Origin: Rhizoclosmatium globosum
Lineage: Eukaryota > Chytridiomycota > Chytridiomycetes > Chytridiales > Chytriomycetaceae
DNA: 64,000 nt
Assembly: GCA_002104985.1 (NCBI GenBank)
Contig: MCGO01000012.1
Location: 248,001-312,000 of the forward strand
Direction of reading: 5' to 3'
The notes below the pieces were generated by a model. It was not told where the DNA came from and searched no databases. It worked only from the letters and a program-made list of their open reading frames with translations. Below are positions 34,192 to 42,501 of this stretch, one piece after another. The stretch's first letter is position 1, and each line of letters starts with the position of its first letter. A program made the position numbers and the translations under genes.

Positions 34192-34612
34192 TTAGTCATC
34201 AGCAAGCTCATCTTGAAGTTGCGATGAAATTTCATGACATTCGTCCAATAACTCTGCGATTCTTGCCTAAACACACAAAAAAATGTAATTTGAATGTGAA
34301 ATTAGAATCAGTATGAAGGTTCGGGTTTGAGCCATACTTGTCCAGGTGCAATAGATCCGTCGCGTTCGTGTACAGCTGCATCAACAATGAGACTATCAAT
34401 CTGACATAGTTGTTCTTTGATATCCTATGAGATAACCATTTGGTGTGAGTGATAACGTTTAAATTCTAGCTGTGGATCGTAACTTGTATGTCAGCAAGAG
34501 TGAGGCGACATTCTTTCAAATCGGCAAGAATCTCGCGTAATCTGTCCTCCACTTTCTGTGCACGAGTCCAGTTATCCTTAGTTGCAGTTCGTGGGCGGTC
34601 ACTGCGAGGCAT
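34192..34612 (-). CDS. Small coiled-coil protein, three-exon paralogue
   Basis: Assembled by eye: exon 1 MPRSDRPRTATKDNWTRAQK through DLKECRLTLADIQ; exon 2 DIKEQLCQIDSLIVDAAVHE through SIAPGQ; exon 3 ARIAELLDECHEISSQLQDE ending LADD-stop. The two introns (about 34427-34485 and 34268-34338) have proper GT-AG ends. About 95 residues. The match to the neighbouring 33643-33936 gene supports the model, because the shared DIQ/DLQ-xIKxQLC block crosses the first splice junction. No family recognised. Confidence 0.7.
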
Positions 34613-34728
34613 TTCTTTGGGGTAGATATTTCTGGAAGCTCTGTTTTCGTTCGAAATGATTCTTCAAGTTCTTCTCTGCATTTAAGTTATAACCAATATT
34701 AAAGAGCCATTCAATAAATTTGCTTAAA

Positions 34729-35274
34729 ATGCATATTCAGCCACTCTCGCAAGAGGATGAAGATGCCGCGGCCCATTCCCTGATAGTCGCATTCAGCGAT
34801 GAGCCTATAGGAAGCTTTATATACCCAGATGCATCCGCTCGTGAGGCTGGTGACAAAAAGTTCTTTACGGACTTGATCAAGAACCGTGACCCACTTAAGA
34901 TCAAAGTCGACGTTACCGATGACATTGGCGCTGTTGCTGTATGGGAACACAAATCAACCGACCTCACTGAAGATGCCGCGTATCCATCAATAGAAGGCAT
35001 CAAACCTGAAGCTGAACAACTATTCGCTCTTGTCGATAAAAACGAACCCCCGCGCCCGTTTCTGTATCTTGCTTTTGTTGGAGCTGCTGCGAAGGGAACA
35101 GGAGCTGGATCGGCTTTGATTTGTCATGGACTTGAACAAGCAAAACCAGGTGAAAGAGTAGCCTTGTTCACCAGCATTGGCAGTGTACCGTTTTACGAGC
35201 GTTTTGGTTTCAAAGTGACAACAACGATGGAAGTGCAAGGATTTTCGCTTGCATGGATGATTAAGCACGAATGA
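34729..35274 (+). CDS. GNAT-family N-acetyltransferase, paralogue 1
   Basis: A 181-residue intronless protein, MHIQPLSQEDEDAAAHSLIV. N-terminal landmark DEPIGSFIYPDASAREAG; the acetyl-CoA loop is KGTGAGSALICHGLEQ (motif A of the GNAT fold, with a Cys where the other copies have Arg), then ALFTSIGSVPFYERFGFKV, the usual C-terminal beta-bulge region. The substrate is unknown. It is the first of four related genes, and the next ATG follows its TGA directly. Confidence 0.85.
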   Translation: MHIQPLSQEDEDAAAHSLIVAFSDEPIGSFIYPDASAREAGDKKFFTDLIKNRDPLKIKVDVTDDIGAVAVWEHKSTDLTEDAAYPSIEGIKPEAEQLFALVDKNEPPRPFLYLAFVGAAAKGTGAGSALICHGLEQAKPGERVALFTSIGSVPFYERFGFKVTTTMEVQGFSLAWMIKHE

Positions 35275-35307
35275 ATGGAATTTGTGTTCTTCTCCCAATT
35301 AATGTCA

Positions 35308-35850
35308 ATGGACATTCGTCCCATCACTCCAGCCGACGAAGCTGCTGTTATCAACACCTTGGTTACTGCTTTCGGAAGAGAACCTATTGGCGATTTCATC
35401 TATCCCGATGCTACAGCCCGTGATATTGGACAAACAAAGATGTTCACAGATTTGATCAAGAACCGAGACCCAACAAAAATGAACGTTGACGTAACAGACG
35501 ATCTTGATGCTGTCGCTGTTTGGGAGTATAAGACTGCTTCCAATGTCGACGATCACTCACTTGCTGAAGAAGAAGGCCTTACACTGGATGGTCAGCTTCT
35601 ATTCACTCAAGTTGACGAAAATGAGCCAGAAAAGCCTTTCCTGTACCTTGCTTTTATTGGAGCAGCATCCGCAGGAACGGGGGCGGGATCAGCGTTAATT
35701 CGTCATGGGCTGGAACGAGTGAAACAAGGTGAAAAGGTTGCTTTGTTCACAAGCATCGGAAGTGTACCGTTCTATGCAAGATTTGGTTTCAAAGTAACCA
35801 CAACCATCGAAGTAAAGGGTTTTGCTGTGGTATGGATGGTTCGTGAATAA
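35308..35850 (+). CDS. GNAT-family N-acetyltransferase, paralogue 2
   Basis: Closest to paralogue 1: TAFGREPIGDFIYPDATARD, FTDLIKNRDPTKMNVDVTDD, GTGAGSALIRHGLERVKQGE, ALFTSIGSVPFYARFGFKV. The start MDIRPITPADEA (35308) aligns with paralogue 1; ATGs at 35275 and 35302 are also in frame, and the first abuts the upstream TGA. No intron. The stop codon lies inside AATAAA. Likely a recent tandem duplicate. Confidence 0.85.
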   Translation: MDIRPITPADEAAVINTLVTAFGREPIGDFIYPDATARDIGQTKMFTDLIKNRDPTKMNVDVTDDLDAVAVWEYKTASNVDDHSLAEEEGLTLDGQLLFTQVDENEPEKPFLYLAFIGAASAGTGAGSALIRHGLERVKQGEKVALFTSIGSVPFYARFGFKVTTTIEVKGFAVVWMVRE

Positions 35851-35929
35851 ATGTCCAGAATACAACATTTATTTTCATGAGGAACAACAAAGTAAGCAAA
35901 CTAAAGAAAGAAACTGTATGAAATATCCA

Positions 35930-37709
35930 TTACTTCTTACCAGCAAGACTAAAACCCAAGGCTGTCTGCATTCCAGCGGCCACCAACTCTTGATTGGTTT
36001 CACTTCGCTCACCTGCAAAGTATATAGTTCCTTGAGGGAGTGCCTTCCTCTTCTCCACCTCAAACACGCTCAACTGCATTCTTGTCGCGTGTCCCTCTGG
36101 CACACCTGCATACGCGTCTCCCACGATCTGAATCTCCTTCTTCTTCGCTTCAGCAAGCAACACAATGTTCTTGACATCTTGCTGTGTCTTCAATTCAGAA
36201 GATTCTGCCTCAGCAGTGGCCGCTTTAACGACTTCATAGTACTTGGCGTCAGAAAGCTTGGTAGCGACGTAGAAATCAGCATCGGCCTGAGTCCTCTTTT
36301 GGTCCGCCTCAACTTTAGCGACTTCAAGTTTACCTCGTTGAGTCTCAGTCGCAATTTTGTTTTGCAAAGAGATTTGCGTTGCCTGGACTTGGTTTCGCAG
36401 AACCTGCTCAGATTGCTTTTCCAAGTCCTTTCCAAGAGCACCTTCGAGTTCACGATCCAAAACGTCAAATGATTCGACAACGATTCCGTAACTTTCCGCT
36501 TGGTGACGGAGGTCACGGAGACAGGCGGACTTGAACGCGTCGAGCCATGGTTCAACATGGTCTGGAACATCTCCTCCAACCTTTTGGGCACGCATAAACT
36601 GTTGGTAGCTAAGACGAGAAACGACAGAGTTGACGGCAGTTTGAGCTGGGTTCGCAAGAGCTGTGAAGGCATCTTGGTAGTTGGCAGTCAGAAGAATAGG
36701 GTCTGAGATACGGTAACGGAGGTTGACGTTCAATACAACTGGAACTCCTTCAACAGTGTAAGCTGGTTGAGTCTTGAAGGTAGTCTGACGTTCTCCGAGA
36801 GAGTAAAACGCACGGAATGAGGTATTTGGATTGGTAATGACGTGTTGGCCAGCCTTGAGTAGGAGGAGCTCATTTCCACGTTGCAAGATCAAAACATTAT
36901 TAGCTGGGACAAGGAAGAAGCTGGCAACAGTGATGAGAGATCCACCGACAGTGATTTTCACTTCGCGTTTCCATCCAAGAACCGGACCCCTTCCTGTTGG
37001 GCGCTGCTCGTAGTGAGCATGGTCATCTCCAAGGTTGAGTGTATCGACGATGTCAATGACCTTGAATCTACCCTGAGAACCTATTACAAGAGCAAGTTAG
37101 AAACTCCCCAAAAGGGTATTGTGATCCTACCATATGCCGCAAATCCACTATTCCTTATCACAAAGATTCTGTTGGCGGGATCCATAACAACAGCAGCCTC
37201 ACTTTGACCCACAAGACACGTAGTCAGACCAAGGACATCAATTGGTGCGGTAATAGAGAACTTTCCCTCCCATGAATGACGAAGAGAGAAGTTCCAGTAG
37301 TTTCCAGGTTCAAAAGCAATGACAGGGCGTCCATTTCGGTTCCACACACCAATTTCACCAGTCTCCACGCATTTTCCACCAAATGGTCGCTTTGGTTTGC
37401 GCGTGATCAGGTGGTAGTCATTTTGTTCGTGCATTCGGGTTTCGAGTTCTTTGAAGGCTTCAACCAGAGATGTCTTCACTTCGACGAAGTACTTGTTCTG
37501 TTTAACCATCTCTGGAACGGACCAGTCGTCGGTTCCTGTATGATGTATCGTAATGTTAAGGTTAAATGAGTGAATGATGTTGGGTGAGTCAGGGTGGCTT
37601 AAGCCAACTAACCTTCCAGCTTGTCTACCGCCTCAAGGACCGGTGCCTTATTAGTTGATGAGGATGCGAATGCTGGAGCAGCAGAGAGCGAAGTTGGAGC
37701 AGTGGACAT
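35930..37709 (-). CDS. SPFH/band-7 (prohibitin-like) domain protein
   Basis: Starts MSTAPTSLSAAPAFASSSTN. Two introns (about 37546-37613 and 37083-37131) join to a conserved N-terminal part (KPFGGKCVETGEIGVWNRNG-like, then ITAPIDVLGLTTCLVGQSEA). An SPFH domain follows, LVPANNVLILQRGNELLLL, VVLNVNLRYRISDPILL, SRLSYQQFMRAQ, and a long helical segment rich in Glu/Lys/Ala (LEKQSEQVLRNQVQATQISL) that is typical of band-7 oligomers. SPFH proteins form ring-shaped membrane scaffolds. No clear transmembrane helix was seen. It sits inside the GNAT cluster on the opposite strand. Confidence 0.72.
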
Positions 37710-38101
37710 ATTTTGGATCTTTTCTGAGGTGGTCTTCGTGGATTCTATTCCAGTTTTGATGATTTGTTTTGATTGAAATCGCAGTTCTGCAACGCCGCCA
37801 GCCCCCAAAATCCGATCGAAAAAAGTCTGGAAAAAAGTGCCCAAAATCGCGTGCTGCCAAGAACGTGGTTGGCTTGACCACTGTACTGCCTTCAAGTTCA
37901 ACGTGTAGTTTGGATTCCTGTCAGCCCCCAAAGGCAATCTACAGTATTTGCGCACTTAAGACTTTGTGACCTGATACCAATTAATATCTTTCCAAAGCTT
38001 GGATACATTTGACAAACAATTGAGGATATTCAATATTCCAACTCACACATACTTGGGAGGCGAGAAAGCTGATCGGAAGTGGCGTTGCAAACTTCCTTCA
38101 A

Positions 38102-38680
38102 ATGGTCACAGACCACATCATTCGTTCCGTCACCACATCAGACGAAGATACAGCTATCCAGGTGTTGGTCACAGCTTTTAGAAATGAGCCAATTGCATCC
38201 TTCATTACTCCTGATGAGCCTGCACGGGAAGCCAGATTGTTGTCAAGGTTCCAAGACATGATCAAAAACCGCGAAACAAACAACATGATTGTCGACATAA
38301 CCGATACTCTTAATGCAGCTGCAATCTGGGAGTACAAGAGTGTAGAGGAACCCAAAGAACCTGAAGTGGAAGTCGAACACGCTGCTGCCAAAGAAGAACC
38401 TCCCAGTGGACTGTCAGCTGCTGCTGAAGAGATGCGAATTAAGCTGTTTGCAGCTGAACCTCCTCGTCCATTCTTCTACTTGGCTTATATTGGAACAACC
38501 ACGAAAGGGCAAGGAGCCGGCTCAGCGCTGATTCGCCACCAACTTAATAAATTACCAAAAGGCGAGAAGACTGTTCTCTTTACAAGTGATGGTGTTGAAT
38601 TTTATGAACGTTTTGGGTTTAAGGTTTCAACCAAGGTGGAGGTAGACGGATTCTCTATCTACTGGATGATTCGCGAATAA
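38102..38680 (+). CDS. GNAT-family N-acetyltransferase, paralogue 3
   Basis: A 192-residue intronless protein, MVTDHIIRSVTTSDEDTAIQ. FRNEPIASFITPDEPAREA, KGQGAGSALIRHQLNKLPKG, FTSDGVEFYERFGFKVSTKV. Compared with paralogues 1 and 2 it has an acidic insertion near residue 80-115 (EEPKEPEVEVEHAAAKEEPP). Its TAA is part of an AATAAA hexamer. Substrate unknown. The 392-nt gap between it and the divergent SPFH gene holds their promoters. Confidence 0.83.
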   Translation: MVTDHIIRSVTTSDEDTAIQVLVTAFRNEPIASFITPDEPAREARLLSRFQDMIKNRETNNMIVDITDTLNAAAIWEYKSVEEPKEPEVEVEHAAAKEEPPSGLSAAAEEMRIKLFAAEPPRPFFYLAYIGTTTKGQGAGSALIRHQLNKLPKGEKTVLFTSDGVEFYERFGFKVSTKVEVDGFSIYWMIRE

Positions 38681-39017
38681 AATACAACGAAGGCCATTTA
38701 ATGAAACCATATAAAACATCAATTGAATAAATGGATTACCTTTCCTTCGTGCAGAATTAATCTCACCTGCAAATGTTTCAATGAGGGTACAGTAAGTTGA
38801 GTTTCGCAATGGTATTTGTCACTTTGGTGGCTGTAACACGTGTTGGTGAGTGCGTGTTGGATGTTTGTGAAGTGGAACCTTGTTGGTGACTTAACCACAT
38901 TTGTTCGACAAAATTCCAGAAAAGCGTCATAAAAGGGCCTCTTCCTTCAACAACCAAATCCCAAATCGACTCATCGTTACCCACACGTACAGTCGGCATT
39001 AATGATTGAGCCCACAA
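38681..39017 (+). other. Intergenic gap between GNAT paralogues 3 and 4
   Basis: No gene is visible. It holds the palindrome AACACGTGTT at 38835-38844 (E-box-like CACGTG core), about 174 nt upstream of paralogue 4. The same 10-mer plus GG occurs at 34070-34081. Confidence 0.4.
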
Positions 39018-39593
39018 ATGCCCGCCACAACGTTCTCCACCGCCCACAACATCCACTCTCTCTCATCCGAAAAAGAAAAAGACGTTGCAATACAATCTCT
39101 AGTTACTGCATTCCACAACGACCCAATTGCACAATTTGCATTTCCAGATGAATACATAAGAGACTTGAATCACACGCACCTGTTTACAGATATCATCAAG
39201 GACCAACGCTCTGAGAACGTGATTATTGATGTTACGGAGGGAGCTGAAGCTGTTGCTATTTGGGAACGCAAGAATCCTGGCGACGTCTCAAGCGGAGGTG
39301 ACAAAGGAAGTTGTCCAGTCCCTCCTCATGTCCAAGAGTTCTTCGATAAAGTGGAAGCAGCTGAGCCGCCCCGTCCGTATTTGTACCTTTCGTTCCTGGG
39401 TTCTGCTAAAAAGGGAACAGGTGCAGGATCTGCGTTGATTCGTCACCGGTTGAAACAGTTGCGAAAGGGCGAGAGAGTAGCCCTTTGGACCGGAAACGAA
39501 AGTAATGTCAAGTTCTACGAAAAGTTTGGGTTTAGACTTTTTGCAAAAATTCAAGGAAACGGAGTTGCTGCCTTTTGGATGGTTCGCGTCTAA
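39018..39593 (+). CDS. GNAT-family N-acetyltransferase, paralogue 4
   Basis: Starts MPATTFSTAHNIHSLSSEKE at 39018. FHNDPIAQFAFPDEYIRD, GTGAGSALIRHRLKQLRKGE, ALWTGNESNVKFYEKFGFRL. The most divergent of the four, with a shorter match in the YPD region and a modified end of motif A. It is intronless. It converges on CSTF2 with 71 nt between stop codons; that gap is nearly symmetrical in AT (AATAATAAA...TTTATTTTATT) and can serve both 3' ends. Confidence 0.82.
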   Translation: MPATTFSTAHNIHSLSSEKEKDVAIQSLVTAFHNDPIAQFAFPDEYIRDLNHTHLFTDIIKDQRSENVIIDVTEGAEAVAIWERKNPGDVSSGGDKGSCPVPPHVQEFFDKVEAAEPPRPYLYLSFLGSAKKGTGAGSALIRHRLKQLRKGERVALWTGNESNVKFYEKFGFRLFAKIQGNGVAAFWMVRV

Positions 39594-39664
39594 ATCACAT
39601 ATCATCTTAGTTATTGAATAATAAAAGATTTATTTTATTCTCTTCCATTATTTTAGAATGATAA

Positions 39665-40903
39665 TTACAAACCCAATTGAGCACGCTGAAACAACAAGAG
39701 TGAGCGATGATGATTCCTGTAAACCCGTACTCACCAACTGAATAACACCTGCTCGTTGATCCAAAGGCAAAGCTTGAATTTGTTCAGGAGTCATGCTCAA
39801 TACTTGCATAAGCAGCTTCAAACAACAAAGTGTCATTAAATATCATCATGTCATACATGAAAGTTGCACTAACCTTTTGCTGTTCTGGGTCCACGATTCC
39901 AGCCGCGGCAGGGATAGCAACAGGCGGCGGCGCCATGACAGGGACTGGTTGAACAGGAGCAAACGCTGCGACACCTGTATTTTGAACCATTGGCGCGACA
40001 GTTGGAGGAGCCGCAACCGTTTGTCCCATTTTCTGTCCAAAACAGATGATGGTTAGATTGTGCTCAAAGGTATCAAGAAGAATCTCACCAGCAAAACGCT
40101 TTGGTCAATCACGTTCATGGCAATCATGGCTTGGAAAATCGCATACGTTAGTTGTGGATTTGACGAGAGAATAGTTCGGACTTGGTCTGGCGCGTTCAAT
40201 GCCAGCAGCTGTTTTTGGAGCGAGGTTGAGTTTTGATTTCGCACGGGGAATCAATTCAACCTTCAATTGAGCCATAGCTTCCAATAATTGCTGCGATGGA
40301 ATCGTCTCCAAAGCCTTATTGATGGCGTCTGTTGATGATCCAGTTGCAATCACAGGTTTGTGGGCGTATGAGGATGACGAGCCTCTTCCAGATCTCTTCA
40401 GCATAATCAGTTGGACATTTGACTGAAATCATATAGTTGTTTACATCGTCATCCCGCATTGGTGGTGGTTCATCCTTTGTGTCGCTTTCAGCAAAGTCAA
40501 TTCGCAGTTGACGGCCTCCGATATCGAAGTTGTTCAAGTTACGCACGGCACTGGCTGCAATTTCACTGTCTTTGAATGAATGTTGGGATTAGATACTGGT
40601 CTTGGCTTGGAGAAAGAAGTACCTTGGAAGGTACAGAAGCCAAAGCCCTTTGCCTTTCCTGTTTCCTTGTCAAAGACGAGTCGAAAGGAAACAACTGGTC
40701 CAACTTCTTTGAAGATTTCAATGAGTTGCTGCTCGGTGACATCGTCTGTTAAAGAATTGGTTCAGTTCCCACAAAGTCGTCTCATCCCTGATTCTTATTA
40801 CATGGAATGTTGCCAACTGGTTTGCGTGCGTGTTAATGTCATTTGCCGATTAGTATGAAGTATGTAACTCACCAAAGACAACTCTTGAGTTTGATGTGGC
40901 CAT
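39665..40903 (-). CDS. CSTF2: CSTF2/CstF-64, cleavage stimulation factor subunit
   Basis: An N-terminal RRM reads MATSNSRVVF, VGNIPY, DVTEQQLIEIFKEVG, VSFRLVFDKETGKAKGFGF, then ASAVRNLNNFDIGGRQLRID. A hinge domain follows (LLALNAPDQVRTILSSNPQL, typical of CstF-64 binding to CstF-77), then a Pro/Ala linker and the CTD helix bundle LLMQVLSMTPEQIQALPLDQ with VIQL joined to RAQLGL-stop. RNP2 comes from a 15-nt microexon at 40802-40816. One intron (about 40404-40452) is best read as 49 nt ending GAAG; a 22-nt alternative ending TTTCAG also exists. CstF-64 binds U/GU-rich RNA downstream of the cleavage site. Start lies 19 nt after the upstream PIH1 gene stop. Confidence 0.9.
40802..40816 (-). other. 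CSTF2: 15-nt microexon of CSTF2 encoding the RNP2 core
   Basis: On the minus strand the exon is TTGGCAACATTCCAT, flanked by acceptor ...aaaccag and donor gtaata. It joins exon 1 (40873-40903, ending in phase 1) to exon 3 (from 40745) and restores VVFVGNIPYDVTE, the RNP2 strand of the RRM. Both flanking introns are exactly 56 nt. Skipping it would keep the frame but remove five residues of the RNA-binding strand. Confidence 0.8.
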
Positions 40904-40922
40904 CTTTTTCTTCAGTTTTAAT

Positions 40923-42352
40923 TTATTTTTCGCAAACAAGAGTAATGGTTAAAGTACGAGTGGATAAATCAAACTGTGCTCCTACTTCTTCAATCACAAC
41001 ACTATGTTCCAGATCCACTTCCAATAGTTTATACACTTCCGCAGTCTTTCCAACAGGCGACAATATGATCTTTTTGGACTCAACGTCCAAAGTAATGCAG
41101 TTCTTGATGGTAGTCTGCACGTATACGTGTTAATATTTGAAATTCTCAGAATAAAGCAACGCATACCAGCTGAGGGAGCGAGATGCGAGCCACCAAAAAC
41201 TCGGGGGCACCAGTTGGAGGTTCGGCAAAAACCTCATGATGTGGGATAACAGCATTTGAGTTTGATACAGGAGTAGTCTTCGCAGTTGCATGTGAAGAGG
41301 ATTGTGTTTCATTAGGTCCACTTTGTCCGCCGCCAGACACTGCTAATACTCCAGACTTTGGCATTTCTGTAATGATAGATTTCGCTTGCTTTCTGATGGT
41401 ATGTACAGAGATTTCGCCCTTTGATTTCAACTTTGGAAAGGATATGTCGCGTGAGAGTGTAATTTCGTGTTTCGATTCAATCCATTCACAGCAGAGGGTG
41501 ACCATAAATGCATGGAAAGAAGCATTTTTGATACAGTGTTCATAAGGAGTTGTGTTGCATGCAGCGTCGAAAACCAAGCAGAGCTTTCCAGCTGTTAAAA
41601 TCAGTCAGATATCAAAACTTGATGAGTTACTGAGTGTGCACCTTTATCTTTGTCCATTCGAGGAGCTGAAAGACTCAGAGGCACCTTGAAGCTGACATTG
41701 TCGTTTTCCAGCATAGCTCGAGCAACTTCTTCATAATCCATCGTTGGTGGTGGAGGAATATCTGGTGAATGGCAGAGATTGATGAATACCTTCATTCCTG
41801 GTCAACCAAAGTAGATTAGCGGCGAGCATAAGGCTTTAAAGCAGAGGGTACCTTCTTTCCAGTCCTCTTTTGTCTTTGCCAGATGTGACTTGATAACCAG
41901 ACCCGGTTTTGGTTTAATCTGCATCATTCCATCTGACTGGTTCTGAGGTTTAGCTTTCGCAGCGAGAGCAGCGAGTACGGCCTTCATAGCATTAGGATCT
42001 GTGAGTGAGAGTGTTGTTTGTTGTTTGTTGTTTTAGTCAAATGAAAGCAGCAACAGGCCGCCACGCACGCACCGGCCGCATCCGGAAACGGAAGATTCTG
42101 ATTGGCTCCGGCACCTCCGCTCGACGCCGCCGCCGCCTTTTCCGCCGCGTCGACGGCCGCGACGAGAGCCGCGGCTGCCGAGGGATCCGCCGCCATCGCC
42201 GCCAGAAAAGATGCGAGTTCGTCGTCGTCGGCGTCGGTGGCGGGGCCGTCCGCTCCACGTGCTCCGGTTGCTCCCGAGGCATTGCTCGCTTGCTGCCCGA
42301 GCATCCGTCCAATCAGTTCGGCGTTCAGTGTGTCCTCGTCCATCCCATTCAT
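40923..42352 (-). CDS. PIH1D1: PIH1-domain protein (PIH1D1/Nop17-like, R2TP complex)
   Basis: Starts MNGMDEDTLNAELIGRMLGQ with an Ala/Gly-rich, GC-rich N-terminus. The PIH1 core reads IKPKPGLVIKSHLAKTKEDW, then MKVFINLCHSPDIPPP, VPLSLSAPRMDKDK and KLCLVFDAACNTTPYEHC. A Ser/Thr/Gly-rich linker comes before a C-terminal CS-like beta domain (LVARISLPQL, CITLDVESKKIIL, LTITLVCEK). Introns near 41997, 41800-41850, 41590-41643 and 41121-41165. PIH1D1/Nop17 bridges HSP90 to R2TP for snoRNP, kinase and dynein assembly. It could instead be another PIH1D member. Confidence 0.78.
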
Positions 42353-42501
42353 TTTGTCATAAAACTGTTCTTTCCTTTTCTACTTCAATGTATTATTCAT
42401 TTATTCTAGAGAATAAAGTATTCTACCGTTACTTTCCATTTCATAGCCATTGTTCAATCACAAAGAACAACCCCTTTTTTTCGTGCCTCAATCTCAACAT
42501 C

